Below, piece by piece: positions 16,173 to 29,650 of a DNA stretch of 64,000 bases (position 1 is the first letter of the stretch; each line of letters begins with the position of its first letter). The translations under genes were made by a program, and so were the position numbers. The notes beneath the pieces are model-generated. The model searched no databases, was not told where the DNA came from, and was given only the letters and a program-made list of their open reading frames with translations. Source of the DNA: Carnobacterium pleistocenium FTR1 (GTDB lineage: Bacteria; Bacillota; Bacilli; Lactobacillales; Carnobacteriaceae); NCBI RefSeq assembly GCF_000744285.1, contig NZ_JQLQ01000002.1:2548501-2612500 (forward strand), written 5' to 3'.

Positions 16173-17465
16173 TTAAATTTGTGCCCAAACACTTTCTAAA
16201 ATATTTGTTTGTTCACGGTCAGGTCCAACTGAGAATGTTGAAATACGCACGCCGACTAATTCAGAAATACGGTGTACATAATTTCTTGCATTTTCAGGAA
16301 GCTCTGCTAAAGTACGGCATTTTGTGATATCTTCGCTCCAACCTGGTAATTCTTCATAGATTGGCGTACATTCAGCTAACTCTTTTAAGCTTGCTGGGTA
16401 ATATAAAATTTCTTCTCCATTGCGTTCGTAAGCAGTACAAATTTTAACCGTTTCTAATCCACTTAAAACGTCGATTGAATTCAAAGAAAGATTCGTAATA
16501 CCAGATACTCGTTTTGAATGACGCATCACTACAGTATCAAACCAACCAATACGACGCGGACGTCCAGTAACTGTACCGTATTCACGACCGATTTCACGAA
16601 TTTGTTGTCCTACTTCATCAAATAATTCAGTTGGGAATGGACCATCTCCCACACGTGAAGTATAAGCTTTACATACTCCGACTACTTTATCGATTTTTGA
16701 AGGACCAACACCACTACCGATGGTCACTCCACCAGCCACTGGGTTAGAAGAAGTAACAAATGGATATGTACCTTGGTCAATATCCAACATAACCCCTTGA
16801 GCCCCTTCAAATAATACCCGTTTACCATCGTCTAAAGCATCATTTAAGACTACTGAAGTATCGCAAACATACTGTTTGATTTGTTGTCCATATTGGTAAT
16901 ATTCTTCAAAAATATCTTCAAATTCAATTGCTGTAGAATCATACATTTTTACAAAACTACGATTTTTTTCTTCTAAATTGATACGTAAACGTTCTTCAAA
17001 AATCTCTTTATCTAATAGATCAGCAATTCGGATTCCGATACGAGCCGCTTTATCCATATAAGCTGGTCCAATACCTTTAATTGTCGTTCCGATTTTTTGA
17101 TCACCTTTAGAATCTTCTTGCAATTGATCTAATTGAATATGATACGGTAAAATAACATGTGCACGATCAGATATACGTAAATTATCTGTTGTTATTCCTC
17201 TTTCATTTAAATAAGCTAACTCTTTGATAAGCGCTTTAGGATTTACAACAACACCGTTTCCGATAACACTGATTTTATCTTTATAAAAAATACCTGATGG
17301 AATTAAATGTAATTTATACGTTTCGCCATCAAATTGAATCGTATGTCCGGCATTATCGCCACCTTGATAACGTGCAATAACTTCAGCATTTTCACTTAAA
17401 AAATCTGTGATTTTACCTTTTCCTTCATCGCCCCATTGTGTACCCACTACTACTACTGAAGACAT
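16173..17465 (-). CDS. purA: Adenylosuccinate synthetase PurA
   Basis: PurA joins IMP and aspartate with GTP to form adenylosuccinate, the first committed step from IMP to AMP. The 430-residue cytoplasmic enzyme starts [19 protein letters not shown], which holds the P-loop-like GDEGKGK and the catalytic Asp13. [21 protein letters not shown]-type region is present at about residues 225-245 ([18 protein letters not shown]), along with [10 protein letters not shown] and the C-terminal [10 protein letters not shown]. The start at 17465 lies four bases after GAGGTG; an upstream ATG would add MRCF. It follows dnaB with a large hairpin in between and is bounded by its own terminator. The guaB gene at the other end of the window is the competing branch to GMP. 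Confidence 0.97.
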   Translation of the reverse strand: MSSVVVVGTQWGDEGKGKITDFLSENAEVIARYQGGDNAGHTIQFDGETYKLHLIPSGIFYKDKISVIGNGVVVNPKALIKELAYLNERGITTDNLRISDRAHVILPYHIQLDQLQEDSKGDQKIGTTIKGIGPAYMDKAARIGIRIADLLDKEIFEERLRINLEEKNRSFVKMYDSTAIEFEDIFEEYYQYGQQIKQYVCDTSVVLNDALDDGKRVLFEGAQGVMLDIDQGTYPFVTSSNPVAGGVTIGSGVGPSKIDKVVGVCKAYTSRVGDGPFPTELFDEVGQQIREIGREYGTVTGRPRRIGWFDTVVMRHSKRVSGITNLSLNSIDVLSGLETVKICTAYERNGEEILYYPASLKELAECTPIYEELPGWSEDITKCRTLAELPENARNYVHRISELVGVRISTFSVGPDREQTNILESVWAQI

Positions 17466-17611
17466 AAAACACCTCATTAATTTTTTTTAACCCAAATACT
17501 TATTAATTCTATCAGTAATTGTTTATTGTTTCAACAAATAAACGAATATTTCATTTTTTTTTAACTAAAAAATCAGATATAAACGAACATTTTTTAAAAA
17601 AAATCAAAAAA

Positions 17612-17708
17612 AAAAGACAGAATACGAACTATATAGTATGTTATTCTCAAAAGTTAGCTTTATATCGTTAACCTTTTGAGGTTACATCAATATCTCGTAT
17701 TCGTCTTT
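17612..17708 (-). terminator. Large hairpin after dnaB, probable terminator
   Basis: Directly after the dnaB stop codon, AAAAAGACGAATACGA pairs with TCGTATTCTGTCTTTTT about 60 bases away, enclosing a second stem (CCTCAAAAGGTTA against TAACTTTTGAG). The outer stem runs into more than nine T on the minus strand. The size and the inner stem are unusual for a simple terminator. Confidence 0.6.
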
Positions 17709-17709
17709 T

Positions 17710-19095
17710 TTAACGTTGAACCATATCATCTGGGTAATAGCTTAACGAAGAGAATTTATTGTACTCTTTTATAAACAGAAGTTTAACTGTACCCCTTGCA
17801 CCACTTCTATTTTTTTCGATAATAACTTCTACCACATTATCTTCACCTAGCGCTTCATGGTCGTCGTCCTCTTCTCCACCCTCACGATCATAATAATCAT
17901 CACGATACAAAAAAGCTACTATATCAGCATCTTGTTCAATAGAACCGGATTCACGAATGTCGCTTAATACTGGGCGTTTATCTTGGCGTTGTTCAACACC
18001 ACGAGATAATTGAGACAATGCCATAACAGGTACTTTTAATTCTTTCGCTAATTTTTTTAGCTGACGAGAAATTTCAGAAACTTCTTGCTGTCTGCTTTCA
18101 CGTCCCGTTCCTTCGATCAACTGCAAGTAATCAATTAAAATTAAACCTATATTGCCTTTTTCTTGTTTTAATCGACGACATTTAGCACGGATTTCAGCAA
18201 CTCGTATTCCAGGTGTATCGTCAATATAAATATTAGCTTTTGACAAACTACCCATAGCTACGATCAAACTTTGCCATTCTTCCTCCGATAATGTTCCAGT
18301 TCTTAAATGACCGGCGTCAATACTGCCTTCCGCACAAAGCATACGATTGACAAGCGATTCAGCACCCATTTCTAAGCTAAAAATAGCAACCGTTTCATCC
18401 GTTTTAGTTCCAACATTTTGAGCGATATTTAAAGCAAATGCTGTTTTCCCTACTGCAGGACGAGCAGCTAAAATAATTAACTCCTCTTTTTGGAGCCCCG
18501 CCGTTATTTTGTCTAGTGCTTGGTAACCAGTCGGCAACCCAGTAATTTCCTCGTTATTTTGATAGAGTTGATCTATTTGAGCGATAGAACTGTTCAACAC
18601 ATCTGAAATAGCTAAAAAACCACTACTGTTACGTCTTTCGGATACTTCTAGGATACTGCGCTCCGCTTCATCTAAAATCGTTGCAAGGTCGTCTCCTTCT
18701 TCATATCCTCTGGTAACAATATCTGTTGCTGTATGAATCAAATTTCTTAAAATAGACTTCTGTTCTACTATTTTTGCATAATACTCCATATTAGCAGCGG
18801 TTGGAACTGAAATAGCCAGTTCTGCTAGATAAGCCATTCCACCAACGTCCTCTAACTGATTTTTAGATTCTAAGGCATTGGTTACTGTAACAATATCAAT
18901 GGCTTCATTATGACCGTTTAGTTCTAACATTGATTGGAAAATCAATTGATGTCCCCGACGATAAAAATCTTTTGACTCGATAAATTCTAAAGCACCAACA
19001 ACAGTATCAGGATCTAAAAATATGGAACCTAAAACAGCTTGTTCAGCTTCTATACTTTGTGGTGGTAAGCGGTCTTGAAAAGCTTCTTGTGCCAA
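17710..19095 (-). CDS. dnaB: Replicative DNA helicase DnaB (DnaC of Bacillus)
   Basis: The hexameric replicative helicase unwinds DNA ahead of the replisome. The 461-residue protein has the N-terminal primase-interaction domain (PQSIEAEQAVLGSIFLDP) and a RecA-like C-terminal domain with Walker A AARPAVGKTAFALN, Walker B IGLILIDYLQLI and the conserved SQLSRGVEQRQDKRP stretch plus DIRESGSIEQDAD. Translation starts at a TTG at 19095, six bases after AAGGAAGAG; the following residues MAQEAFQDRLPPQ fit the family. It is separated from rplI by a terminator (19231-19273) and from purA by a large hairpin. Confidence 0.97.
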   Translation of the reverse strand: MAQEAFQDRLPPQSIEAEQAVLGSIFLDPDTVVGALEFIESKDFYRRGHQLIFQSMLELNGHNEAIDIVTVTNALESKNQLEDVGGMAYLAELAISVPTAANMEYYAKIVEQKSILRNLIHTATDIVTRGYEEGDDLATILDEAERSILEVSERRNSSGFLAISDVLNSSIAQIDQLYQNNEEITGLPTGYQALDKITAGLQKEELIILAARPAVGKTAFALNIAQNVGTKTDETVAIFSLEMGAESLVNRMLCAEGSIDAGHLRTGTLSEEEWQSLIVAMGSLSKANIYIDDTPGIRVAEIRAKCRRLKQEKGNIGLILIDYLQLIEGTGRESRQQEVSEISRQLKKLAKELKVPVMALSQLSRGVEQRQDKRPVLSDIRESGSIEQDADIVAFLYRDDYYDREGGEEDDDHEALGEDNVVEVIIEKNRSGARGTVKLLFIKEYNKFSSLSYYPDDMVQR

Positions 19096-19230
19096 TAGAT
19101 TCTCTTCCTTTCACTATCAATACTACGATTATTTTCTTCAAACCATTTGGATTCAATTCTATTATTTTACTTGAAAAATATAGAAAATACAATCTGTTAA
19201 AAAGAAGCTTTAATTTTTTAGAGCTAAATA

Positions 19231-19273
19231 AAAAACATTTGACTCTTATATTGCAAATGAGCCAAATGTTTTT
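19231..19273 (-). terminator. Terminator after rplI
   Basis: AAAAACATTTGGCTC pairs with GAGTCAAATGTTTTT on the minus strand (one mismatch), ending in a T run 15 bases past the rplI stop. Confidence 0.8.
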
Positions 19274-19287
19274 ACTTTTATACTAAT

Positions 19288-19743
19288 TTAATTTTCTGGT
19301 ATAACTTTAACTGTTATAGTAGCAACCACTTCTGGATGAATTTTCACATCAATCTTCATTGATGCTAAGCTTCGAATAGGAACGGGCAACTCAATTTTAC
19401 GTTTGTCTAGTTTTACATTTAATTGTTTTTCAGCTGCTGCAGCTATTTGTTTAGTTGTAACAGATCCAAACAAACGTCCATCATCAGCCGCTTTTGATTT
19501 GATTTCAATGGCATTTTCTTCTTTTTCAAGAAATTCTTTTACTTTTTTAGATTCTTGTAAAATTTCTTCTTCTTTTTTTTCATCTGCTTTTATTTTTCCT
19601 TTTAATTCACTTACACTAGCTGATGTAGCTTCTTTTGCTAGATTGTTTTTTAATAAAAAGTTATTTGCGTATCCGTCGGCAACATTTTTTAAATCGCCTT
19701 TTTTCCCTTTGCCTTTTACATCTGCTAAAAATATGACTTTCAT
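19288..19743 (-). CDS. rplI: 50S ribosomal protein L9
   Basis: L9 binds 23S rRNA at the base of the L1 stalk and helps keep the reading frame. The 151-residue protein begins [21 protein letters not shown], then has the N-terminal RNA-binding domain with [13 protein letters not shown], the long connecting helix rich in K and E, and a C-terminal domain ending in [23 protein letters not shown] lies eight bases before the ATG. It follows gdpP by four bases, the conserved gdpP-rplI-dnaB order of Firmicutes. Confidence 0.97.
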   Translation of the reverse strand: MKVIFLADVKGKGKKGDLKNVADGYANNFLLKNNLAKEATSASVSELKGKIKADEKKEEEILQESKKVKEFLEKEENAIEIKSKAADDGRLFGSVTTKQIAAAAEKQLNVKLDKRKIELPVPIRSLASMKIDVKIHPEVVATITVKVIPEN

Positions 19744-19747
19744 AATT

Positions 19748-21748
19748 TTATTCCTCCTCTTTTTTCTTTACAATAACATCTCGAAGCCATTCTTTTGCTT
19801 CTTGTATCGTCATGTCTTCTAACTGAGTAGCTGCATTGGATAGATGTCCGCCGCCACCGAGTTGTTCCATAATGACTTGTACGTTGATTTCACCCAAACT
19901 ACGAGCACTGATGCCAATTTTTTTATCAGACCGCTTCGTTATAACAAATGCTGCGTCTACATTGGACATCGAAAGCATCGTATCAGCTGTTTGGGCTGCT
20001 ACTACTGTATCATAAATACTGCCTTCTTCACCAATCGCAACTGCTATATTCTCAGTGATAAATTCAATCGTTTCGATCAAGTGGCTGCGAAGAAGATACG
20101 TTTCTTTGTCCTCTTTCAATAGTCGCTGAATCAGCACAGCATCTGCACCACAAGATCTTAAATAACTTGCAGCATCAAATGTACGCGATCCAGTTCTAAG
20201 AGAAAAGCTGTTAGTATCTACTATGATCCCACCTAGTAAAGCAGTGGCTTCAATTTTATTGATTGGGTCTGCTTCTTCAGATTGATATTCAAATAATTCA
20301 GTAATCAATTCAGCTGAAGATGATGCATATGGTTCAATATAAACTAAAGCAGGATTATTTGGAAATCCTTCTCCACGACGATGATGGTCAATAACCACTA
20401 CTTTATTCGTCAGTGAAATCAAATTCGGTGCTATTCCCATAGAAGGACGATGAAAATCAACCAATACAATTAAACTATTGACTGTAATCATTTTTTCCGC
20501 AACTGATGGAGATATAACATAGCGACTAATCTGATTTTCCTTCTCAACTTCACTCATTAACTTAGATATATCCTTACTAAATTCATCTGGATTGACAATG
20601 ACCCAAGCTTCTTTATTATTCATTTCAGCAATTCTTCTAATTCCTAAAGAAGAACCAATAGCATCTAAATCAGGATACTTATGTCCCATAATGAAGATTT
20701 GGTCTGAGGCCTTCATTAGTTCTTGAAGTGCTTGACTGATCATTCGAGAGCGAACACGCGTTCTCTTCTCCATTGGATTCGTTTTCCCACCATAATACCG
20801 GGGTTCAATTTCATACCCCTTAACAACAACCTGATCTCCACCTCTACCTAAAGCAAGATCTAGATTACTTTGAGCTAGTTTAGATAGTTCACTTAAATCA
20901 TCCGAACCATAAGCAATACCCATACTTATCGTTAAAGGGGAATTTTGTTTTGAGGTTCTTTCCCTAATTTGATCGATGATACTAAATTTTTCTTCTTCCA
21001 TTTTTTCCAAAGAATTATAATGCATCATAACAATAAAACGATCTTCAGTGATTCGTTTCAAATATACATGATGCAATTTTGCCCAATTAGATAATTGTGT
21101 GGTAATAAAATTATCTAAGTTAGATATATTTCGATCGGTCATCCCTTGAGTAATCTCATCGTGATTATCAACAAAAATATTTCCAACAACAATTTTTTCA
21201 TCTTCATATTTTGATTGGATAATAGCATATTCCGTAATGTCCATAAGATACACAACTCTTATATCTTTTTGAATAATGATTTGAAAAAACTTATCGCCCC
21301 ATTTAGCTATCTTCAAACCAGAATCTTGGCTTTCTTTAACCAATGTGGCTAATTCACTATCAACATCTTCTAATTGTTTACCTAAAACTTCTTGATAACC
21401 CAAATGAGATTGAAGGTAAGGATTTATCCACTGCAATTGTAAGTTTTCATTAAACAATAAAATCCCAATTGGCATTTTTATAAGCGCTTCTTGTTCTCCA
21501 CGTTTGATTCGAAAGGCTAAATCAGAAATATACTTCTTATTTTCAATTGTTAATTTTTTAAGCAGATTATACAACAAAAATAATAATATTATTAAAATAA
21601 CCAATAATGCTAAACCAATTCCAAAATTAGCAAAGAACCCAAGAATAATCATGCTTAACTGCATCACTACTATAATTGCTATACTAGTTTGTATTTTTTT
21701 ATTATTTAAGAATTCTGGAAGTTTTTCTTGAGATAATTTCTTATTCAT
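19748..21748 (-). CDS. gdpP: Cyclic-di-AMP phosphodiesterase GdpP
   Basis: GdpP (YybT) hydrolyses c-di-AMP, which controls potassium, osmolyte and cell wall balance. The 666-residue membrane protein has two N-terminal helices (about 18-60), a small PAS domain (about 85-160), a degenerate GGDEF domain (about 175-305), and a DHH-DHHA1 catalytic region with [31 protein letters not shown] and [10 protein letters not shown] metal ligands, ending in the [11 protein letters not shown] substrate motif. The start follows AAAGGAG by 7 bases. A good promoter lies at 21795-21823, and two parS-like sites abut it. The gene is separated from rpsR by a terminator and a 430-bp gap. Confidence 0.96.
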   Translation of the reverse strand: MNKKLSQEKLPEFLNNKKIQTSIAIIVVMQLSMIILGFFANFGIGLALLVILIILLFLLYNLLKKLTIENKKYISDLAFRIKRGEQEALIKMPIGILLFNENLQLQWINPYLQSHLGYQEVLGKQLEDVDSELATLVKESQDSGLKIAKWGDKFFQIIIQKDIRVVYLMDITEYAIIQSKYEDEKIVVGNIFVDNHDEITQGMTDRNISNLDNFITTQLSNWAKLHHVYLKRITEDRFIVMMHYNSLEKMEEEKFSIIDQIRERTSKQNSPLTISMGIAYGSDDLSELSKLAQSNLDLALGRGGDQVVVKGYEIEPRYYGGKTNPMEKRTRVRSRMISQALQELMKASDQIFIMGHKYPDLDAIGSSLGIRRIAEMNNKEAWVIVNPDEFSKDISKLMSEVEKENQISRYVISPSVAEKMITVNSLIVLVDFHRPSMGIAPNLISLTNKVVVIDHHRRGEGFPNNPALVYIEPYASSSAELITELFEYQSEEADPINKIEATALLGGIIVDTNSFSLRTGSRTFDAASYLRSCGADAVLIQRLLKEDKETYLLRSHLIETIEFITENIAVAIGEEGSIYDTVVAAQTADTMLSMSNVDAAFVITKRSDKKIGISARSLGEINVQVIMEQLGGGGHLSNAATQLEDMTIQEAKEWLRDVIVKKKEEE

Positions 21749-21794
21749 AGCAGACTCCTTTTTTCATCTCTTTCCTATTTAAGATTCATTCTCT

Positions 21795-21823
21795 ATTTTA
21801 CCACTTGTTCCTTGAGTAGACAA
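21795..21823 (-). promoter_or_regulatory. Promoter of gdpP-rplI
   Basis: TTGTCT and TAAAAT hexamers are separated by 17 bases on the minus strand, about 47 bases before the gdpP start codon. The -35 box is two bases from a parS-like palindrome. Confidence 0.7.
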
Positions 21824-21825
21824 CT

Positions 21826-21871
21826 TGTTTCACATGAAACAAATTGCCTACAAAAAGTTCCACGTGAAACT
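21826..21871. promoter_or_regulatory. Two tandem parS-like sites
   Basis: TGTTTCACATGAAACA (21826-21841) differs by one base from the Bacillus parS consensus TGTTNCACGTGAAACA. AGTTCCACGTGAAACT (21856-21871) contains the exact 14-base core GTTNCACGTGAAAC. The sites are 30 bp apart, centre to centre. They are likely loading sites for the ParB (Spo0J) encoded at 60.1 kb, or less probably for Noc. Confidence 0.75.
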
Positions 21872-21996
21872 TTTATATCGATGTCTTTTCCTAACAAGAA
21901 ATCATATATTAAAGTCTTCATTAAAATTATTTCGATTTTTTGTTAAACATAACTTCACCTTATTATATGGTTAACTTTTAGTTGAATAATTTTTGA

Positions 21997-22112
21997 TGTG
22001 GATAAATAAATGAGTTAAATGACTCACCAAAAAAACTAGGAATATATCTTTAAGAAGGAGTATGTTCAAACACATTTGTCATAGCCATTTTTGGAGTACT
22101 CTCCTCTAGCAT
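21997..22112. repeat. Degraded repeat copy C with an upstream DnaA box
   Basis: A perfect DnaA box (TGTGGATAA) lies at 21997-22005. The following TTAAATGACTCACC and TAGGAAT (22015-22042) match the left end of repeat copy A, but no matching right end is visible. The rest of this 430-bp gap between gdpP and rpsR contains no recognised gene. Confidence 0.4.
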
Positions 22113-22132
22113 GATCTTTCAATAGATAAAAC

Positions 22133-22162
22133 AAAAAAGAGCTGAGACATATGCCTCAACTC
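22133..22162 (-). terminator. Terminator after rpsF-ssb-rpsR
   Basis: GAGTTGAGGC pairs with GTCTCAGCTC on the minus strand (one mismatch) and runs into T6, 14 bases after rpsR. Confidence 0.8.
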
Positions 22163-22175
22163 CTTTGTTTGTTTT

Positions 22176-22415
22176 TTATTGTTCGTCAGTTACGAAAGGT
22201 AATAATCCCATAATACGAGCACGTTTAATTGCTTTAGTTAATTTACGTTGGTTTTTTGCGTATGTTCCAGTAACACGGCGTGGTAAAATTCTACCTCGTT
22301 CAGAGATAAAACGTTTTAAAAGATCAACATCTTTATAGTCCACATGTTCAATATGGTTTGCTGCAAAGAAATCAACTTTACGACGTTTTTTTCCGCCTCT
22401 ACGTTGTTGAGCCAT
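22176..22415 (-). CDS. rpsR: 30S ribosomal protein S18
   Basis: S18 binds with S6 to the platform of the 30S subunit. The 79-residue protein shows the family core [19 protein letters not shown] and [24 protein letters not shown]. The N-terminal [23 protein letters not shown] lacks the cysteines found in zinc-binding S18 proteins, including the Cys in the Bacillus KVCYF motif, so this is a C-minus form that should not need zinc. The ATG at 22415 follows GGAGG. It is the last gene of the rpsF-ssb-rpsR operon and is followed by a terminator. Confidence 0.97.
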   Translation of the reverse strand: MAQQRRGGKKRRKVDFFAANHIEHVDYKDVDLLKRFISERGRILPRRVTGTYAKNQRKLTKAIKRARIMGLLPFVTDEQ

Positions 22416-22445
22416 TTCATTTTCCTCCTTTATTTCCCACTCGTT

Positions 22446-22973
22446 TTAGAATGGTAAATCATCATCTGAAATATCAATCGGTTGTCCACTCTTTTCGAAA
22501 GGATCAGAGTTTCCAAAATTTTGATATTGTTGGTTACGGGGAGCAGCGTCTTGTGAATTACTTTGTGTTTTGTCATAGGTTTTTTGTTGAGAACCATTAG
22601 ATCCCGGTTGAGAATCACTTTGATCTTTACGTTGATCATTCTTAGCTTTTGATTCTAATAATGAGAACGTTTCAACAACTATTTCTGTAACATACACACG
22701 TTGCCCTTGTTGATTATCATAAGAACGTGTTTGGATACGGCCTTCTACACCTACTAATGCACCTTTTCTAGTGAAATTTGCAAATGATTCAGCACTTTTT
22801 CTCCAAATAACACAGTTAATAAAATCAGCATCTCTTTCACCTTTTTGGTTTGTAAACTGTCTGTTTACAGCCAATGAAAAAGTTGCGACTGCTGTGCCAG
22901 TTGAAGTGTATCTTAAGTCAGCATCTTTTGTTAATCTTCCAACTAAAACAACATTGTTAATCACATTGCCCAC
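22446..22973 (-). CDS. ssb: Single-stranded DNA-binding protein
   Basis: SSB coats single-stranded DNA during replication, repair and recombination. The 175-residue protein has an N-terminal OB fold ([23 protein letters not shown], then [19 protein letters not shown] and [20 protein letters not shown]), a disordered Gln/Ser/Asn-rich linker, and the conserved acidic tail DDDLPF that recruits partner proteins. It sits between rpsF and rpsR as in most Firmicutes. A parS-like palindrome lies in the rpsF-ssb gap. Confidence 0.97.
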   Translation of the reverse strand: MGNVINNVVLVGRLTKDADLRYTSTGTAVATFSLAVNRQFTNQKGERDADFINCVIWRKSAESFANFTRKGALVGVEGRIQTRSYDNQQGQRVYVTEIVVETFSLLESKAKNDQRKDQSDSQPGSNGSQQKTYDKTQSNSQDAAPRNQQYQNFGNSDPFEKSGQPIDISDDDLPF

Positions 22974-22988
22974 TCCTTCCGATAAAAA

Positions 22989-23004
22989 TGTTTCATGTGA
23001 AACA
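22989..23004. promoter_or_regulatory. parS-like site between rpsF and ssb
   Basis: TGTTTCATGTGAAACA is a perfect palindrome in its arms and differs by one base from the parS consensus. It lies in the 40-bp gap inside the rpsF-ssb operon and about 1.1 kb from the pair of parS-like sites at 21.8 kb. Confidence 0.65.
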
Positions 23005-23013
23005 TTCTTTTGC

Positions 23014-23313
23014 TTAGTCTTGTTCTCTAGTTGTCATATGACGCAGAATATCAGGACTGATCTTAGACAAACGATCGAATTCGTTAATTGCAGCTGCATC
23101 ATTAGCAGTAAGTTTTACGATATGATAGATTCCTTCGTGGAAATCTTTAATTTCGTAAGCAAAACGACGTTTCGACCAGTCTTTAGATTCAGTGATTTCA
23201 GCACCATTATCTTTTAAAATAGTGTCAAAGCGTTCAACTAAAGCTGTTTTTTCAGCTTCATCGATGTTTGGACGGATAATGTATAATATTTCGTATTTTG
23301 CTACTTTACTCAT
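23014..23313 (-). CDS. rpsF: 30S ribosomal protein S6
   Basis: S6 pairs with S18 on the 30S platform. The 99-residue protein begins [19 protein letters not shown] and contains [20 protein letters not shown] and the C-terminal [11 protein letters not shown]. The start at 23313 lies nine bases after the strong AAGGAGGTGA site, so the four upstream codons are not used. A near-consensus promoter (23405-23433) and an 85-base leader with two hairpins precede it. Confidence 0.96.
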   Translation of the reverse strand: MSKVAKYEILYIIRPNIDEAEKTALVERFDTILKDNGAEITESKDWSKRRFAYEIKDFHEGIYHIVKLTANDAAAINEFDRLSKISPDILRHMTTREQD

Positions 23314-23398
23314 CTTGACTGTCACCTCCTTATGGACTTTGGCTCTTTTTAAAGAGCAAGGAGAGTAATCTTTTGAACTTTCATTAGATTACTCACGT
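23314..23398 (-). promoter_or_regulatory. Leader of rpsF with two hairpins
   Basis: The predicted 5' leader folds as GAGTAATCT/AGATTACTC (23363-23394) followed by GCTCTTT/AAAGAGC (23342-23357), the latter close to the ribosome binding site. The rpsF operon in many bacteria is autoregulated by S6:S18 through a leader hairpin with a CCG motif. That motif is not obvious here, so this regulation is only a possibility. Confidence 0.4.
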
Positions 23399-23404
23399 TT
23401 GTTC

Positions 23405-23433
23405 AGTATATCATGTTTTATTTCGAACATCAA
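23405..23433 (-). promoter_or_regulatory. Promoter of rpsF-ssb-rpsR
   Basis: TTGATG and TATACT are spaced by exactly 17 bases on the minus strand, between the gyrA terminator and rpsF. Confidence 0.8.
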
Positions 23434-23489
23434 TACCTGAATTGGTTTTTAAACATTAATTTTTTTAGTTTAGTTATGATTATAAAGTC

Positions 23490-23516
23490 AAAAAGAGTGA
23501 GATATTAGTCCCACTC
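23490..23516 (-). terminator. Terminator after gyrA
   Basis: GAGTGGGAC and TCTCACTC pair imperfectly and are followed by T5 on the minus strand, 13 bases past the gyrA stop. Confidence 0.75.
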
Positions 23517-23529
23517 CTTTTGATTTTTT

Positions 23530-26100
23530 TTATTCTTCTGTTGTATCAGTATTTTCTTCTGTATCATTCTCAGAGTCGTTTAAACTATCAACTTCTTCGA
23601 TTGATTCATTTAATTCTGTAGACGCTAATTCAGAAACAATTCCTGCTTCATCTATTTCCTCATCTATAACTTTTGCATCTACTTTTGCCATAGTTGAAAC
23701 TTTTACATCTTCAGCTACTCGAATAACGCGTACTCCTAATGTTGCACGGCCTGTTTGCGATACCGCTGAAACACTAAAGCGAATAATAACACCTGTATTT
23801 GTTATTAACATAATATCTTCGTCACCTCTGACGGTTGTTAAACCAGCTAAATCACCATTTTTACTTGTGATATTAGCAGTTTTGATTCCTTTTCCGCCAC
23901 GGCCTTTAATAGCATACTCACTTGCTTTAGTTCGTTTACCATACCCTTTTTCTGTAATGATCAGTACTTCAGAATCTTCTGTTAACAGATCTACTCCGAT
24001 GACGTAATCATTTTCTCTTAATCGGATACCACGAACACCACCAGCGGTTCTACCCATATTTCGAACATCATCTTCATGGAAGCTTACAGCATAGCCTAAA
24101 TGTGTTCCAATAATGATGTTTTGATCTCCATTGGTTACAGAAACAGACATCAATTCGTCATTATCTTTTAACACGATAGCTTTTAGACCGTTGCTTCGGA
24201 TGTTAGAAAATGCTTTTACATCCGTTCGTTTAACTGTACCAAGAAGCGTTGTAAAGAAGAGATATAGACCTTCTTCAGTTTCTTCTCTAATATTTATGAC
24301 GGCTTGAACGGTTTCTCCAGAGTCAATACCTAATAAGTTAATGACTGGGATTCCTTTAGCTGTACGGCCATATTCAGGAATTTCGTATCCTTTCGAACGG
24401 TAAACTTTCCCATTATTCGTAAAGAATAACAAAGTGTCATGCGTTGAACAAGAAACCAGGGTTTCAATGAAATCATCATCATGGACTCCCATTCCTTGAA
24501 TGCCACGTCCACCACGTCTTTGCGATTTAAATTCAGAACTTGGAAGGCGTTTGATATACCCTTTATTTGTCAAAGTAATAACAATATCTTCTTCTTCGAT
24601 TAAATCTTCGTCTTCAAGACTTAAAACTTCTCCAACTAATAACTCTGTCCGTCGAGCATCCCCAAATTTTTCTTGTACTTCAAGAAGCTCTACTTCAATT
24701 ATCTTGTGTATCCGTTCCGGTTTAGCCAATATATCAGCCATATCTGCAATCAATGCCATCAATTCAGTATATTCCGCTTCGATTTTATCGCGCTCTAGAC
24801 CCGTTAATCGAACCATTCGCATATCTAAAATCGCTTGTGCTTGTTTTTCTGATAAACCATATGTTTCAATCAAAGATGTTTTAGCAATATCTCCCGTTTT
24901 TGATCCACGGATAATGCGAATAATTTCATCAATATGATCTAAAGCAATTCTTAGACCTTCTAAGATGTGTGCACGTGCCTCAGCTTTACGTTTATCGTAA
25001 GCCGTTCTTCTACGAATGACAACTTCTTGATGTTTTAAATATTCTTCAAGAATGGATTTCAAACTTAGTACCTTAGGAACACCATTAACAATAGCTAGCA
25101 TGTTGAAGCCAAAGGATGTTTGAAGAGATGTTAATTTATACAAATTATTCAAGACTACGCTTGCGCTAACATCGCGTCTCACGTCGATTACAACGCGCAT
25201 ACCGTCTCGATCGGATTCATCAGCTAGATCGGTGATACCTTCAATTCGTTTGTCTCTAGCTAAGTCAGCAATTCGTTCCACTAATCTTGCTTTATTTACC
25301 ATGTAAGGCAATTCATGAACAATAATGCGTTCTTTGCCATTTTTTAATATTTCGATGTCAACTTTAGCACGGACCATAATCGATCCTTTACCGGTTTCAT
25401 AAGCTTTTCTAATACCAGATTTACCCATTACTAATCCCCCAGTTGGGAAATCAGGACCAGGAATAGCTTCCATTAAATCAGCTGTTGTTGCCTCAGGATC
25501 ATTCATCAAAATGTGCAATGCTGAGATAACCTCAGATAAGTTATGGGGTGGGATATTAGTAGCCATACCAACAGCAATACCCGTTACTCCGTTTACAAGT
25601 AGATTAGGAAAGCGAGCTGGCAAAACATCCGGTTCACGTTCTGATCCATCGTAGTTATCATGGTAATCAATCGTGTCTTTATTGATATCACGCAGCATTT
25701 CTAATGCCATTTTTGTCATTCGAGCTTCAGTATACCGCATCGCTGCAGCTCCATCGCCATCCACTGACCCAAAGTTTCCATGACCATCGACTAAAGGATA
25801 GCGGTAACTCCAAGTTTGGGCCATCCGAACCATTGATTCATAGATTGCACTATCTCCATGAGGATGGTATTTACCCATAACATCCCCAACGATACGTGCT
25901 GACTTTTTGTGAGATTTATCCGGCGTTACACCCAATTCGCTCATACCATATAAAATGCGGCGATGTACTGGTTTCAAACCATCTCGTACATCAGGCAATG
26001 CGCGCGCTACGATAACACTCATTGCATAATCAAGGAATGACGTACGCATTTCATGGCTTAATTCAATATTTGTTATATTTTCATTTGATTCTTCAGCCAT
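23530..26100 (-). CDS. gyrA: DNA gyrase subunit A
   Basis: GyrA cuts and reseals DNA in the A2B2 gyrase that introduces negative supercoils. The 856-residue protein has the quinolone-resistance region [17 protein letters not shown] with the usual Ser, the catalytic Tyr in [11 protein letters not shown], the coiled coil with [14 protein letters not shown], and a six-bladed C-terminal beta-pinwheel with the GyrA box QRRGGRG at about residue 530. The final 60 residues are very acidic. It lies 23 bases after gyrB and ends at a terminator. Gene order dnaA-dnaN-yaaA-recF-gyrB-gyrA is the classic Firmicutes origin cluster. Confidence 0.98.
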   Translation of the reverse strand: MAEESNENITNIELSHEMRTSFLDYAMSVIVARALPDVRDGLKPVHRRILYGMSELGVTPDKSHKKSARIVGDVMGKYHPHGDSAIYESMVRMAQTWSYRYPLVDGHGNFGSVDGDGAAAMRYTEARMTKMALEMLRDINKDTIDYHDNYDGSEREPDVLPARFPNLLVNGVTGIAVGMATNIPPHNLSEVISALHILMNDPEATTADLMEAIPGPDFPTGGLVMGKSGIRKAYETGKGSIMVRAKVDIEILKNGKERIIVHELPYMVNKARLVERIADLARDKRIEGITDLADESDRDGMRVVIDVRRDVSASVVLNNLYKLTSLQTSFGFNMLAIVNGVPKVLSLKSILEEYLKHQEVVIRRRTAYDKRKAEARAHILEGLRIALDHIDEIIRIIRGSKTGDIAKTSLIETYGLSEKQAQAILDMRMVRLTGLERDKIEAEYTELMALIADMADILAKPERIHKIIEVELLEVQEKFGDARRTELLVGEVLSLEDEDLIEEEDIVITLTNKGYIKRLPSSEFKSQRRGGRGIQGMGVHDDDFIETLVSCSTHDTLLFFTNNGKVYRSKGYEIPEYGRTAKGIPVINLLGIDSGETVQAVINIREETEEGLYLFFTTLLGTVKRTDVKAFSNIRSNGLKAIVLKDNDELMSVSVTNGDQNIIIGTHLGYAVSFHEDDVRNMGRTAGGVRGIRLRENDYVIGVDLLTEDSEVLIITEKGYGKRTKASEYAIKGRGGKGIKTANITSKNGDLAGLTTVRGDEDIMLITNTGVIIRFSVSAVSQTGRATLGVRVIRVAEDVKVSTMAKVDAKVIDEEIDEAGIVSELASTELNESIEEVDSLNDSENDTEENTDTTEE

Positions 26101-26123
26101 TTTTTATTGTCCTCCTAATTGGA

Positions 26124-29184
<3,061 letters not shown>

Positions 29185-29185
<1 letters not shown>

Positions 29186-29436
29186 TATTTTTTTTCCTCA
29201 ATTGTTTCAGTAGCTGTACCTTCTGATTGGATAAAGTAAGTTCCTTCACTTGGTATTTCAACAACAGAACCAGGATAAAGTTTTTTTCCTCTACGATTTT
29301 CATTTTCAGCATCAACAAGTACTGTATGTTCAGCCAAGTACCATTTAGCCATGCCACCGCTGCTAATAATATTTACATGTTTTAAAAGTTGTCCTAATGT
29401 AATAAATTCACGATTGATTTTAATTGTTTTTTTCAT
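29185..29436 (-). CDS. yaaA: S4 domain-containing protein YaaA
   Basis: This 83-residue protein carries a single S4 RNA-binding domain (FITLGQLLKHVNIISSGGMAK and VLVDAENENRRGKKLYPG). YaaA/RlbA lies between dnaN and recF in nearly all Firmicutes and is linked to 50S ribosome maturation in Bacillus. The ATG at 29436 is preferred to a GTG at 29445 because it leaves AGGTG at normal spacing. A 9-bp perfect hairpin lies 27 bases upstream of the start. Confidence 0.92.
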
Positions 29437-29462
29437 ATTTTTCACCTACTTTTCATTAAAAT

Positions 29463-29485
29463 ATGCGTGGACATAATCCACGCAT
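29463..29485 (-). other. Perfect 9-bp hairpin upstream of yaaA
   Basis: ATGCGTGGA and TCCACGCAT flank a 5-base loop. The following T run is interrupted, so it is a weak terminator at best. It may be an RNA processing or attenuation element in the dnaN-yaaA gap. Confidence 0.5.
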
Positions 29486-29650
29486 CACACTTTCTCTTAT
29501 TCTTCCTATTATACTATTTTTTAACCAATATTACAACTGAATCTAAAAATAACCCTACTATTATCGATTTTAGCTAAAAGATAAAAAAAGACCTTAAATC
29601 TGCCAAAATTGCTTAAAACGAAAATAACATGGTTATTTGAAGCACAATAA

